Part shown: piece after piece, positions 1 to 12,399 of the stretch | How positions within the stretch are numbered: position 1 is the stretch's first letter | Layout of the letters: every line of letters starts with the position of its first letter | The notes under the pieces: model-generated | Database searches by the model: none | What the model was told of the DNA's origin: nothing | What the model saw: the letters and a program-made list of their open reading frames with translations, nothing else | NCBI GenBank assembly: GCA_015680685.1 | Contig: MNCI01029521.1 | Coordinates: 212,062 to 276,061, forward strand | DNA length: 64,000 nt | Direction: 5' to 3' | Source: Gnetum montanum | Lineage: Eukaryota > Streptophyta > Gnetopsida > Gnetales > Gnetaceae | Translations under genes and position numbers: made by a program

Positions 1-2500
1 GGGGGGCGCTGGTGGGAGAGGTCACACATATATATAGTATTTTTGTGATGCATTGATGGAGCCACATATATGCATGGGCTTTGTCAATGAGGCCCCGTTT
101 ACAGGGTCTATAAACAAAATTTTCAAACTTGAATATTTCAAAAAATACAAAGAATTTTTGAATGAATTTGGGATCTATGGAGTTCCAAAAAAGCCAAGAA
201 TATGATGAAATTATTGAAGAGGGTCTTTGGAACCTCAAAAATTCAAAAATTTGATAAAGAATGTGTGAATTAAAGAAAATATATAAAAGAGCACATGGTT
301 GAATGTAGAAGATGAATGTACAAAAGATTTTGATTGTAATAATGCCTAAGGATAAGATGCTTAACAAACCCAACTAAGAGATATGCAAGTGGATCCTTCC
401 CATAGTACGCAGATGGCCTATTTACCCTTACATAACCTCAAACTAAGGAGGTATAGGTCCCATAGGCAATTAATGGTTGATGAAGGTTAAGGACAAAAAC
501 CCTAAAAAATCTATCAAAGGATTCAAATACGTTAGATAAAGACATTGAACAAGAACATGGACATCGATAGTGAGGTGAGTTATGGGCAGCATGGATGGAT
601 GATGGAGAAGGTGGAATGGAGTTTTGAATTGAGGTCATAAGGATTCCCTTGTAAATTTGTGTTTAAATGACCTAAGAAGATCCATCCTTAGTCTAAACCA
701 AAACCAATTGCTTTCAGTGACTTTGCATCACCACTACAAGACTAATCCATCCCCTTAAGACACAAGAATGATCACATAGAACAACCACCATTCCTTAAGA
801 AAAAGAAAAGAGAAGTAAGAACTGAGAGAGGGCCTTAGTTAGAGGGGACCTTCAGGCATGGATAACATGTCTTTCTAGTTCCATAATTAGTACTTATAGC
901 CTTTTTATTTGTCTAAGGGGTGTGCTTTGAATTTCCATCATTTTTTTCTCTATTTTTTTTGTTGATTTGGTTTTTTTTGTTTTTGTTTTGTTTTTCAGAT
1001 GGGAACCACACCATGCAAAGACTTATTTAACTTCTTGTTATTGGTCGACATAGAACACTAAGAAGTCTATGAAAATACCCATGCACCCAAGCAAGTACAA
1101 GAGTACAAAGAGTATTGAGTCCCCTTAAAGTCACACCCAGTGCAAACCTTTGAATCCTTCCTCATTTTGGAAACCACCAAGGTCACAAATTTATTAAAGG
1201 TTTATTTAATGAAAGGGACCTCATACTTCCAAAACAAGGAAAACCATAGAGTTTGTGGATGGGTGGATGACATGGACTTGCTACTTGTTCTATGAAAAAG
1301 AAATCATGTTTTAGCCATCAGTACAAACATTCAAAAATAGAAATCAAGCATTATCAAACAAAACATTAAGCACAAACCATCATTAGCAATAGCTACAATG
1401 CCACTTTGTCCTATTGGCACAAAGCATGTTTATTAAAAAAATTTAGAAAATCACACTAAAATAAAGTAAAGTATATAAGAAAATGTAAAATATTTTTTAA
1501 AAAATTTAAATGTACTAAGGATAGTATGAAATAAAAATAATGGTAAAAATAGGAAAAAAATTTAAAATCAAAAGGGTGTAAAATAAACAATTTGCAAAAA
1601 ACAAAAATGTGTAAAATAAAATATAGAAAAACTAGGGAGCCATGTGTGTGATTAGCATGGGTGGTCATCTCCCACATGGCTATGTTGGAAGGAGGAAATT
1701 CAAGAAATTGAGCATAGTTGTTCATCTATTAAGGTATTTATTGCATTGGCTTTCTTGGGCTCATGGAAAGGCTTTATCTATTGGATGTTAATCAACTTCT
1801 TCTTTTTTGAGCTTTCAAGTTTGTATATAATCATGGTCCCAAAAGAAAAGGTTTCATCAATTATATAAGGCCCCTTTCATAATTTTTGGAACTTAGTTGA
1901 TTGAGGTATGTGTGTGGGGTTCTAGTAGAGAACCTTATCTCCCAGTTGAAATTTATCTTTCTATATTCTAAGGTCATGATATTTTTTGTTGAATTCCTTG
2001 TGGAGGATAGGTCACTAATTAATTTTTATCTAGCACATTTAGGTTGATTAGTATTTCTTTTTTTGCTATGCAAAGGTCAAGGGCCAAGTCATAGGTTGTT
2101 AAAAGTCTATAAAGCTTGGATTGAATTGAGAGTGTTGGAAGTTTTCTATACACCAACTCATAGGGAGAGTAGCCTATATAAAGTTTTCATGTTGAGTGAT
2201 ATGCCCAAAGGGAATCATTTAATAAATAGTGGTGATTATATATGCCTTTCTACTTGACATAGGTGTGATGGGACCGATGAAGCTGATGCTTCATATGTCA
2301 AAGGGTTCCAATGGTTGAATCCACTATTGAGGATCCTCCATTTGAACAGTCATCCCACCATCTTATTGACAACATTCACAAGATTAGAAAAATTGGTGGA
2401 CATCCCTGAAGATTATGGGCCAGTAGTATCCTATGATTAGGATTTTTATGAATATATACTTCATGTGCACATTACTTGCATGTGGAAATTGATGTTCATT
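1..2500 (-). other. 3' non-coding part of GP-1
   Basis: No open frame of family size is seen here. The segment is A/T rich and contains blocks conserved in the two sibling elements: a 'gggccttagttagagg' block near 832, a 'ggtcatctcccacatgg' block near 1660, and T-rich runs near 945-1000. Conservation of non-coding blocks between diverged siblings suggests they belonged to the original element, such as 3' UTR or polypurine and packaging sequences. I see nothing else in this stretch. Confidence 0.5.
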
Positions 2501-2507
2501 TCACGAA

Positions 2508-2970
2508 CTAGAGTTTTTGCGTGCAGTTGAATCCTATATCACTATACATAATGCATGGAACTTGCTTCTTTTTGATATTTTTGAATACATTTTCCGTAGA
2601 TATCTCTAGGAAAAGATCTTTAATGCCCATTCTTGCATCAACAGTGCTTAGCCATGCCCTTCCCATAATGATTGGAAAGTCCCCTTTATAGTTCTCAACC
2701 GTGATTATTAGAAAATCGGTAGGATAAGACCACCCATAGATAGTAGTTATAATGTCTTCTACCAGTTTCAATGGAATAATAATGAATTTTTCTACCAATT
2801 CTAATTAGATATTGCTCTTCTTGAGAGGTAGTAGGTTCTAGCCAGTATACATCTCATGAGAAATCAAGTTAACATTGGAGCCTGAATCAAGAAAAAATTT
2901 ACATGGTTTATTCCTAGCAATCTATAAATAGATAAGAGGATTCCCAAGACTAGCTAATTTCTTGGGAAAG
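2508..2970 (-). pseudogene. GP-1 retropepsin-like protease, decayed
   Basis: The minus-strand translation contains LVEDIITTIYGWSYPTDFL followed by FPIIMGRAWLSTVDA. This matches the sibling protease of GP-3 (LVEDIVTTVCGWLYPTDFLV, IIMGRAWLSTINA). The IIMGRAWL block corresponds to the ILGRPFL-type element near the C-terminus of Ty3/gypsy retropepsins. The catalytic-loop region at about 2860-2900 corresponds to the DSSSRVNLIS of GP-3 but is interrupted. The longest uninterrupted frame is 96 codons (2508-2798). It sits downstream of gag in the element, as expected for a gag-protease polyprotein. It is non-functional as it stands. Confidence 0.6.
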
Positions 2971-3649
2971 TTGCCAGCCTATATCCAATCACATACAACA
3001 TGAGTGAGCATAACAGTGTGGATTTTGGATGACATTTAGTTTGAAGGGTTCTTGATGAAATGGTTTCTAGAGGATGAGGTAGGAGTAGGGTGACCATACA
3101 CTTGAGTTTGTGATGGCTTTGTAGGGCTATTGGATCAAAAAATTGTCTTTATGAGCATGAGATTTCAAACCACTCAGTTGATGAACTAGTTGTAGATTGA
3201 TGACCTTGGTAGCATTGCATTGCTACAGTTGGGTTGGAAGTTTACTCTACATGGATGGAGTAGGTAGTAGCTACATTGAGGATGGAAGAATATGTGCAGG
3301 AATAGGAGGAGGATAAGGAGGAAATGTGGCATCCTTATTGGAATGTGAAGTATGAGTTATATAGTATCCAAGGGGATAGTAGTGATGTTGGAAAGGAGAA
3401 ACATAACTAGAAGGATCACATGGAGATAGGAGTTGCTAAACATAATACCCATATGGATTTGGTTACCTATAAAGGTATTGTTGCCTTGGTGGTGGCATCC
3501 CCCACAACTATGGCTGGTGCCACTATTAATACTTCTTGTATGATTGTGGTGGAGTTTCACTTGGATAATATTTTTTTTGCTAATGGAACTTCTTGTGATT
3601 GTCTAGAGGATAAAGTAATCTTTTGGGTGCTTATCTTTTTTCTAGTCAT

Positions 3650-5522
3650 AAATTCAAAGCATACACCCCATACTCCTATAAGTGTGACACAATGGGGCAA
3701 CATCCCCTAGGATGTTCATATAGGTAGATTTCGCACCCACCATCATCATCTAATTTAGTTTTTGCAACTTCATCTACTACAACAATCTTTCCCTTACCAC
3801 TTTGATTGGCATGTTTAACTTTCTTTTACCTCTTGTGGTCATGATTACTACTTTGTTCTTTGGACTCTTCAGTAATTCTTAGGAAAGCCTAAAATTTGCT
3901 ATCAATAGAGTCCCATAACTATTCTACCTTAGCTAAAATTTCATAGGTAAATTTTTGAATCAGCAAGGTTTTCCAATTCACCACCTCATCAAGTGATGAT
4001 TCCTCCTCACTGTCTCAAAATCAAACCTCCCTCTTGTGAATGGAAGGATCTTAGTTGTATTCTTCTACACTTTTATGTTTCTTCAACTCTTCTTCCTCTT
4101 TTGCTACTTGCTCGATCAACCTTTGGATCTAATGGACTCTTAATTCTAACAATCTTCCCTAGGTGTAGATCCTAAGAGTTGTCCTGATTTCAAAGTGAAG
4201 CCCATCTATGATGTGACGAAGTTGTTCCTGCTAAGAGTAATCATGGCTAGGGCATCGGGGTAATCAAGAATAATTTCTACCCATGTTGACATCCAAGGAC
4301 TCATGTGTTCCTTACTTCCAACCTTGAATTTGCCTTCTTAGATTAGACACTTAGGAATATGTTTGATACTTTTTGTTGAATAGTTTGAGTATCGTACTCC
4401 ATCTATAAATGAATTCAGGCTCCAAGGATTAGTACTAGATTTCTACTTTTTTAATGAGTGTCCTAGGAAATAACTTAAGCTTTTGCTAGTCATTTTCTAT
4501 GTTTTGAAAGGCCTAAAGATGGTTTTGAGGATTTGAGTTATATTTTTCTTCAAACTTGAAAATGTTTTTCATGTCTAGCCTCATGATCTAGCTATCTTTC
4601 ACATGCCTTATTGTAATTCTCACTACCTCTACGATGTTTAGCATGATTTAGGTAGTGAGCAAAGGCTCATTGTAGCCATGATCCTAGTGCCTACGATGCC
4701 CTATGCTACCCCTTCATTTGCTATGATGGGCCTCTCTTGAATGCTAATGCTCTAGATCTTGATTTATCTAATGGTTACTATGATCATCTTGGTCTCGTCA
4801 ATCACCTCCATCATGATTGTGTCTCCTATGATTACATTTAGAGTGAGAAGAGGAAGAAGAAGATGAAAAAGATGAAGAGGAAGAAGGATTAGCACTATCA
4901 TGGTGCCTACCACCTCCTATTCAGTGGTGATGGCCATAATCATGATCATGCTACTTGCTTGCATCCATTCCTTGACTCTCCTTCTTAGATCCCCCTTTGT
5001 CATGAGATCTACTCTTACCAGAACTAGGATTATGGATCATGGACTTCAAGTTCTAGTTTTGACCTCCTTCATTAAAGTTAAAGAGAGGAGTATCTTCGTA
5101 TAAAAAATCCCTAGAGAAGGGTTCTCCATCATATTTTTGATATCTCAAGAATGGAAAATCATTGGACCACTTCCCCTTGATGGACTCATAGCCCTACTCT
5201 AGCTGTCAATTCCTTAGGTGTTGTGCATCAATGGGATGATAATGCCTAGCATCACTATCCTACACAACATATTTAGGATGAAGCCCTTGGATGCCCAACC
5301 TCATAAGAGTTTGATGGAGCATTGCAGGAATGGATCAGTTAGGTGCAACACAATGTTTCCTTTCATGTCTCACCATCATAGTTGTTAATCCTAGTGTAGG
5401 ACAAAGATGAAATTTGATACATACTCATCATGATGAGCATATACCACTTTGTATTGTTGAGGTACTTGCTAATTTACTCCATCAGACTTGGGCAAAGAAT
5501 GACTCCTATGAGAAGAAGACAT
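3650..5522 (-). pseudogene. GP-1 gag, decayed
   Basis: The start is placed at 5522 because the MSSSHRS... opening is shared with GP-3 (MSSSSHKS, 37933) and GP-2 (MSSSHRI, 42475). Each copy sits 130-165 bp inside its 5' LTR. The frame is broken by many stops. A CCHC-like zinc knuckle is still readable near 3700-3760 (GGCEIYLYEHPRGCCP; the second cysteine has become tyrosine). It corresponds to CEICQYDHPKGCC in GP-3. The family role is the structural nucleocapsid protein that packages element RNA in cytoplasmic particles. The assignment rests on synteny and the knuckle, since the capsid block is too decayed in this copy to stand alone. Confidence 0.6.
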
Positions 5523-5665
5523 CTTGTATTAGAAGAAAAGAAATGTAGTGTGTTTTCTTATAATTGTTGTAGTTAGTTTGATGTATGATATGAATTTAGG
5601 GTTCATTTCAATGATGTTAAATAATTTTTCACTACATCTTGAATGGTGCGCATAACAAACTAAAG

Positions 5666-5684
5666 GTCCCTAGCAATGGTGCCA
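5666..5684 (-). other. GP-1 primer-binding site
   Basis: Read on the minus strand, the bases directly inside the LTR are TGGCACCATTGCTAGGGAC. They differ by a few transitions from TGGCGCCGTTGCCGGGGA, the tRNA-Asp-type primer site known from several plant Ty3/gypsy elements such as Athila. GP-3 and GP-2 have sites of the same shape at the same place. This fixes element orientation as minus. Confidence 0.7.
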
Positions 5685-5685
5685 A

Positions 5686-6570
5686 TGATCAATGGTGAGT
5701 ATACCCTACAACCAACCATATGAATTACAAGTGTTCATGTGTAATCTAGTTGAATTTGTAGACTGTAAGTTCCTAAATATGCTAGGTCTAGAAGATGAAA
5801 TCTAACCATAATGATCATTATCTTTCCAACTACACTTGCGAAGGTTAGTTGTATGGTTAAGTGTAATTGGGGCACACGATTTTTATTATTTTATATTTTA
5901 TTTGCCTATGATTGATAACAAGTTGAAACTCAATCTATTAACCAATTTAACTAATCTAATTACTACTTAATAACTAACTATCGTAACATAAGCATCTGGT
6001 CCCACTTTTTGTACACATCTTGAATGTATACAACATTGCTGGGCTACCAAGCATTAAGCGCTGTTAGGATTACCAAGTGTGGTATGTTATGCTTGAAGTG
6101 ATTGTATATATGTGTTTAATCTATTTAGCTTAATTAGTTAATTAATTAAAGTCTTAATTATCTTAATTAATCAAGTAATTAATGAAAATAATAAATGTAG
6201 AAATAAATCATTAATCTATTCCAAGTGTTGCGAGGTTTGATCAAAAGGCTCATCTTTATTGTCATTCATACTAGTATGCTAAGGTATATCAATGCTCAAA
6301 TAAATATCCATACACTTTTTGACTCCTGCTATGAGTAATCAGGAAAATATTCTAACTTGTAAATGAAAAAATTGCAAGAGCTCTACTACAACTATGATAA
6401 GACATCTCATAAACATGGTTGGTGAGTGTGTATTTTTAGAATTTATTATGGAGCTACATTGATGGGTCCTTGTAAATGCAAAAAATGCTACATCAACGTG
6501 TTCCTGTCAATGGGGAAACACCACATCAATGGGGCTATGTCAATGAGGCCATGTCGATGGGGCATCATCA
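5686..6570 (-). repeat. GP-1 5' LTR (right-hand LTR)
   Basis: The LTR is about 885 bp. It starts TGATCAATGGTGAG (sibling LTRs start TGATGAGTGGCGAG) and ends CATCATCA, so the family ends form TGATGA/TCATCA inverted termini. It shares the internal blocks of the family: 'agcaatggtg'-side border, 'ttggcacacat'-type tract, 'aagatccatacac' and 'gactcctactatgggcac'. The right end carries short repeats of the type tgtcaatgggg (about 6470-6565). Left-LTR comparison is impossible because that LTR is off the window. Confidence 0.8.
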
Positions 6571-7360
6571 GTGTGACACTTTGAAATTTCATCAAAGATC
6601 ATTTGAAGTAGGAGTTATACAATAATTTTGGAATGAGTGCTTAACATGATCAGGTAGCTTTAAAGTAATACAATATAACAAATTTAAAGGATAGATATAC
6701 ACAAGGATTCCTAAAAGTATTTAGAATATATCCAACATTATCATCATATTAATCACACCCCAAAAATTTCTAAAGTTTTATGGGGATATGAGAACTTGAA
6801 AGAATGACTATAAGTACACTTAAAGACATATAGCCAATATGATACTTTAGAATAATTAGAGAGGAATATAATAATAGGGGACACCACTTAGAGTGATGGT
6901 AAGATGCATGTTTCTTAAGTTATAGGACCTAGATTTGAGCATGGGCACAACTACTCAAAAAATATTAGGCTTTCACTCATCCACCATCCTTCCAATACCT
7001 CACCTTAGAAGGATGAGCATTAACCCTTTGGGCAATGATTCTTTATAGAGGAATATAATGATGTCTAAAGCATGATTGAAATTGATAGCCTCTTGCTTAA
7101 TAAGACAATGAGCTAACTACTTAAGCTACCTATCACTAGCAAAAATTTTGAGTTTTCAACCAAAAATTATATTGTATATCATAGACATTTTATCCTTTAT
7201 TATTCTTCTCATAGCTTGTTTCCTTTTTCATTTGATCTTTTTTATACTTTGAGTGTAACACTTTATGTTTTTTATTACCAAAGTAAATATTATTTGACCA
7301 TGATTTAAGTGTTTTTCTTATGCTTTATATGTTGGCTTATTATTATATATGCTTTATTAT
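6571..7360. other. Spacer between GP-1 and Giant-1
   Basis: This is AT-rich DNA without an open frame of note. It contains a SINE-like segment (6877-7045) and a second weak tRNA-like stretch near 7080-7135 on the minus strand. Confidence 0.4.
6877..7045 (+). repeat. Possible tRNA-derived SINE remnant
   Basis: The segment opens with a GGGG-ACACCAC tract followed by GTGATGGTAAGATGCATG, like a decayed A box. About 35 bases later comes GACCTAGATTTGAGCATGGG, like a decayed B box (GGTTCGANTCC) with CpG lost. Plant tRNA-derived SINEs have this layout. No poly-A tail or clear target duplication was identified, so it could be chance. Confidence 0.3.
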
Positions 7361-9032
7361 TGAAACACCACCAAATTTGGGCTACAACATCTCGACTATG
7401 AATTTGCCTAAGTGTTGACATGAGGTCACTTTTTGTATATTTTTTTAAGTGTCAAGTGTAGTTAAGCGTAGTCAACATGAAGGCCCAGCTTTTGCAAATT
7501 TTTCTAAGTGTTAGGACTATGCTCTCCACTTCCCTAGAGCATAGTTAGCTTAGTAGAAAGCATAGTCAACACCAAAGGCCAATTTTTCAAATTTTTTCAA
7601 GTGTCAAGCTAGTTGTTGCAGAATTTTCTAAGTGTTGAGACTACAATCGCCACTACCCTAGAGTGTAGTCAAGTGTAGTCAACATGGAAGACCTAGTTTT
7701 TGTAGATTTTTCCAAGTGTTAAGACTACACTCTCCACTGCCTTGGAGCATAGTCAAGCATAGTCAATTAGAAGCTAGTTTTTGCATGTCCTGATAAGTGT
7801 TGGGACTACATTCAACCGTAGTTGGGAGCATAGTCAACCTCTTATGGAGAGCATAGTCAACACATAGCCATGTTATACAAAAGTTTTTAAAGTGATGTGA
7901 TTATGCTCTCCCCAAGTCTAGAGTGTAGTCAAGTGTAGTTAGCCAAAGCAGCCTCCAGCGACCTCTACAACATAGCATTGACATTAAGCTCAGCTCTAGC
8001 TCACCTCGAGTAAGTGTAGTTTGAAAAATGAATCTTTGTTGTATTCCCTTTTTGGCTCAAATTATAACTACACTTGACCCCATGAAAGACACTAGACAAC
8101 ATATTCTTGGAGTGTAGTTTTCAAAGTTGCATTATTTTCAAGTACATTATGGCCTTTTTGGCACATGCACATGCAGTTGGCAGTGTAGTTACAGTCTCAT
8201 AGTCTCACAGACTTTGGTAGAGTACAGTAGAGAATAACACCATTTGCCTTAGTGGAGAGCATAGTTGGATGACAACATAGTCCCAATCGTCCCACTGCCA
8301 TGTGGTAGTCTCTCCGCATTTCTTGCTAAACCTCACCCTATAAATATTTCCATCTTGAATGTTTTAGGGGTTGGAAAATTTGAAGCACATTTGGAATTTT
8401 GGCAAGTCAAGGAATTCACAAATTTTGGGTTAGCATTTGGCAAGGTTGCACAACATCGTAGCTCACTGTAGGACACCGTAGCCCATTGCACACCATGGTG
8501 GCCAACCCGACAAGCATAAACACTATGGTAGAATGTCTGTCCTCATGGCTAGACATCCCCAAGACTATGACTATGCTATCTACTATGCCTATTGTACACC
8601 ATGTACCTTCTTACCCTTTCTAAAGTTAACTATGCTTAACCACATTTGGGATGGTGTTCTATTCTCTCTTGCTCTATGCATTTTTAGCATTTTTACTTGC
8701 ATTTTGGCATTTTACTTGCATTTGCTACTATTTTCATACATAGCCATGCTTGAGCGATGATCCCCACATGTTGGCACCTCTATTTTGAGTTGAAACCCTT
8801 GACTATGCTTACCACCATGGCCACTGTTGACATTGTGAACACCACTCAACACTTAGCATCATAGCTACCTACACTACACCCCTGTTTTCATTCCATAAGT
8901 CCCTGTTTGATTGAGAAAACCATCCAGGGCAACTCGTCTCCATCTCTAGTAGGCCCTCAAGTAGATGTGGGGTTAAGCTATGTGCCTATGAACCCCTTGG
9001 TGTTCCAGCCACCAACACTTTTGGTAGCTACA
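7361..9032 (+). repeat. Giant-1 5' LTR
   Basis: It starts with TGAAACACC, matching both LTR starts of Giant-2. It ends TACA, six bases before the primer-binding site, as in Giant-2. The length is about 1.67 kb. Its first third is an array of degenerate subrepeats (7440-7935). The right end was set by the conserved primer site because the element has no 3' LTR for comparison. Confidence 0.65.
7440..7935 (+). repeat. U3 subrepeat array in Giant-1 LTR
   Basis: The motif AAGTGTTRRGACTAYRCTCTCC recurs at about 7505, 7631, 7714 and 7796. It alternates with AGYRTAGTC / AGTGTAGT words, many of them reverse complements of GACTAYRCT. The variants agcgtagtc, agtgtagtc and agcatagtc all occur. This is the pattern expected from an ancestral AGCGTAGTC that lost its CpG to TpG or CpA. 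The location in U3 suggests promoter or enhancer repeats. Confidence 0.6.
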
Positions 9033-9038
9033 GTATTC

Positions 9039-9057
9039 TGGTGCTAGAAGGAGGACC
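9039..9057 (+). other. Giant-1 primer-binding site
   Basis: TGGTGCTAGAAGGAGGACC is identical to the site of Giant-2 at 49318-49336, although the LTRs around it are strongly diverged. Its position six bases after a ..TACA LTR end and conservation mark it as the tRNA primer site. I do not assign the tRNA. Confidence 0.65.
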
Positions 9058-9518
9058 AAACCATTTTCTCTTTCAAACTTCATTGGTGGTTGTCTCACAT
9101 GCTCTCTATGTCACCATTGCTAGCTTTGAGCTAGCATAGACCCAACACCCCTGTGGAGCTACCACATGTAGTAGTAGCTAGATCTTAGGCCAACATAGGC
9201 GTTGTCTACTAATCAGTTGGTGTAGACTGAACCTTGTCATTAGTTCCCCTAGAACCCCACGTAGCAATCCCAGAGCATCCATTTTTACACTTAGCTAAAT
9301 TATAGGAATTCTCAGTAGAGAGCATAGTTGGCTCTTAGAATAGAGAGCTTAATCTCTAGAGTTAGCCATTTTCTACAACCAGTAGAGTTAGCCATTTTTT
9401 CCAGAAAATTTAATATGCACACATCAGTTTTGAACAACCTTCAACATTAGTTTTGAGCACACTTGCTATCCTACCTACCCAACAAGAAAATAAGATTGAC
9501 CACCCTACTAGTCTTGCC

Positions 9519-11860
9519 ATGGTAGAACCAAGGTAATCCCTTAGGTTGCGTGGTCAAGACCCTGAGTACACCACTATGAACAATGAATAATACAACTTGA
9601 TCTATGTGAAGATCCAAGTGGGCCTATTCATAGATCACTTAAACATGGAAATGAAGCAAGGTTACAAGCTCATTCACTAGAATAAATGAGAGTATATCCC
9701 TTCCCCCATTAACTTCATTCCACTCACTATACCTTACTATTGGATACTCACCTAGCTCATTCAAATAAGTGAGTATGAACTAGGGATAGACTATGAGGAA
9801 TCCTTGTAAGAAGGGTAGGATGAGTTTGAAGCTCATTTCGAGCATGAGGACTCCTTCCATAGTCTTCCAATGGATAACCCCTAGTCTGGCCCTCCTACAG
9901 TCCCATCCACCTATTTTTCTTGAGATAGTTATAGCCCCAATCTTACCTTTCAAGTCAACACCTACGGTGGCAACACACCAAATGTTGCTTGCATGCCAAG
10001 ATGCACTAAATCCAATTAACCTGCCCTCCATGGTAGTGTCACAACCTATCCAATCATCCATGCTAGTAGTAATTATGCCTACTCAGCCTTAAGTCCACAT
10101 CGTGCATGTCACCCAACCCCAAATGACTTAGGCACCTTATGTCTTGTGTATTTCATTGGCATCTTTGGCAGCATTTCAACCCATGCACATGTGGCCTACA
10201 CTAGTCACTTTACTCATAGCATAGACAACACAGAAAGCACCTTGAGTGGTCCTATAGCTTACAACTAGGTCATGGACCATGAAACTAGCATAGCAGGTAG
10301 CACAACTTGCATAGCTCACTACTACATCCCAAGGCTTGGATTAGTCATTCCAATTGATCTAAACATTAACAGAAGAGGTGAAGTGACTCAATGCCATCTC
10401 CTTTGAAATAATTCACATGGTGGATTTATACTAGGATGATCCCATAAGTTTTGTGGGTCCACCACTAACTCTACCTACTTTGATCCCACTGCCCCACTTT
10501 ACCAAGTATAATGATGAAGGGGACAATAATGCATACCTTGTGACATTAAGGTCTAAGTGCCTACTACTATAGGCATGGCCACATGCCATCATACATGTTT
10601 TCACAATGTCACTCACCACTAATGCACTAGACTAGTACCAGGCATTACCCTGGGGCTCTATCTCCTTCTTGGAAGATCTTCTAAGCTAGTTTGTCATGTG
10701 CTTCAAGTATAACTTGAAGCTAGAAACCATCCTTAACTAGTTGATGTAGATTAAGCAAGGCCATCTAGAGCTTGTCCAAAAATTCATGCAACACTGAAGC
10801 ACCTCATTGAATGAAATTTGTGAGTCCATAGTAGAGATGCACCTCTTGGCCATCTTCAAGGATGTAGTTAATGACTTCATCATGTCAAAACTGAAGTACT
10901 TGGCCCTACAATTCCTAAGCCAATCCTTTGCCCAAACTAAGATCATATAGGATGTGAAAAAGCTAGTAAGGACTTGGCCTACATGGCCTATGAAAACCTA
11001 CATGCCAAAAAGGACAAGGAAAAGGGGAAACAAAGTGCAACTTTAGCAACTATGGCCAAAGAGGCCAAAATGACAAACCTGAGGCCACTAGCTAGGCCAC
11101 CTAAGGCCCTATCCAACAACCCACTTACTAACCCTAGCATAGCAACTAACCATCCTATAATATCAATGGCCACAATGCAAGTTTCTTTGAGTTCCAACTT
11201 TGAGCACATGGATCACTCAAAGTATACCTCATTGCCCCTTAAACTTTTGAAACTACTTGACCAACTACTAAAGGCTAGATATATCCAGTAAAAGTAGATG
11301 TCTGAAGATGCTCGCAAAAGACATTATAGATATTATGAGCTCTTGAGGAATCCCATGTTGATAGCCCTAAATGAGCCATCAGTTCTGAAGCACTTTAGGC
11401 TAGATAGGTTCTACCACTACCACCAGTTGCCTAGTCACAACACTAACTATTGCATGAGCCTACAAGATGACCTCTAAAGAATGATTGATAGATGTGAGTT
11501 GGCACTTGATGCTCCCAACCTAGTTAGGCCTTAAAAATAATATATGATAGTGTATAAGGAACCTCTAAATGTGAATAATGTAGGCTATGTCATCAATGCT
11601 ATCAATGTTGATGACAACCCCAAACTGGCACAACAACTTTTCATGGTTCGAGTACCCTTTAGCAACCCAAGGGCCCCCTTAGCCCCTATAGGTTTGATGC
11701 CTCCTTTCATTGTTAGAGTGTCACCCCAAGCACCTACAATGCCCTTCATGGTTAGGGTCCCACCTTATATTACATCAAAAACAACCACCCAACCATCCGT
11801 CATGGCTAGGGTGCCACAAGATTCTAGCTCCTCACCTACTTAGAATCTAGTAGTGGGCAA
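9519..11860 (+). pseudogene. Giant-1 gag, decayed
   Basis: The start ATG at 9519 opens MVEPR and corresponds to MVTSTI of Giant-2 (49557). Collinear blocks follow. One is an N-terminal 'PSPINFIPLT' motif (Giant-2 PMPTTFIPLT). Then come a proline-rich stretch and a capsid-like region with 'KYNDEGDNNAYLVTLRS' (Giant-2 KYNGEGDPNAHLVTFKS). A basic block follows at about 10985-11110. A zinc-knuckle block at 11396-11470 reads FYHYHQLPSHNTNYCM, where the first cysteine is lost. Many TAG, TAA and TGA codons interrupt it. The family function is the nucleocapsid protein of virus-like particles. This copy is dead. Confidence 0.65.
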
Positions 11861-12399
11861 CGCATTAGTCCCTTCCCACATAAGGGCTAATCCTACTAGT
11901 AATATACCCTCTAGGTGGCAACCTAGGTGGCCTAATGAACATCTTACAGATAAGATGATTAGATAACATTAGGAGCAAAGAGCACTCTATTTGCTAATGT
12001 CAATACCCCTATTTGTAGTTCCCATGGCCAAAGCAATTGAGGAGGCCATCACAATAATCCACAACCAAGAACTAGGATACTTGCACAAGACAAGTCAAAG
12101 TTCCCTACATGAGAAATCCATATTTTAGGGCATATGGAAGAGGCCAAATCCAGTAAGAGCGCAAGCAATGAAAAAGACTTCATAGATGCATTAGGCTAGG
12201 TTAAGTAAGCACTGAAGTAGAAGAACACAATGCGAAGCCTTTATGACCCAATTATGACCTCCTATACCCATTGTAAAGCACTAGTATGGATGTTGACCTC
12301 CATTCCTATCACAGAAGAGATCCTAATATATGAGCATTCCATCCACGTTGTGATGTTGCCTCCTATGTTGTAGGAATCAAGCTCAACACCCCTCACATT

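Larger units (their letters stand above)
1..6570 (-). mobile_element. GP-1: gag-protease Ty3/gypsy-type element without RT (left end outside window)
   Basis: This minus-strand LTR element reads, in its own 5' to 3' order: LTR (5686-6570), tRNA primer-binding site, gag, protease, then about 2.4 kb without a recognisable domain. It aligns along its length with GP-3 (27597-38876) and GP-2 (25759-43039). One example is the shared block at about 660-1010, 33650-33900 and 39170-39450. I find no RT, RNase H or integrase motif in any of the three, so the family looks non-autonomous for reverse transcription and integration. The left LTR lies mostly or wholly outside the window. The first 95 bases have some resemblance to the end of the right LTR (caatgaggcc motif), but this is weak. 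Confidence is high for the element and low for its left border. Confidence 0.75.

Noticed and set aside
8265-8760. 68- and 75-codon frames in the Giant-1 LTR
   Set aside because: They lie inside LTR sequence with no motif, and no counterpart was seen in the Giant-2 LTR.
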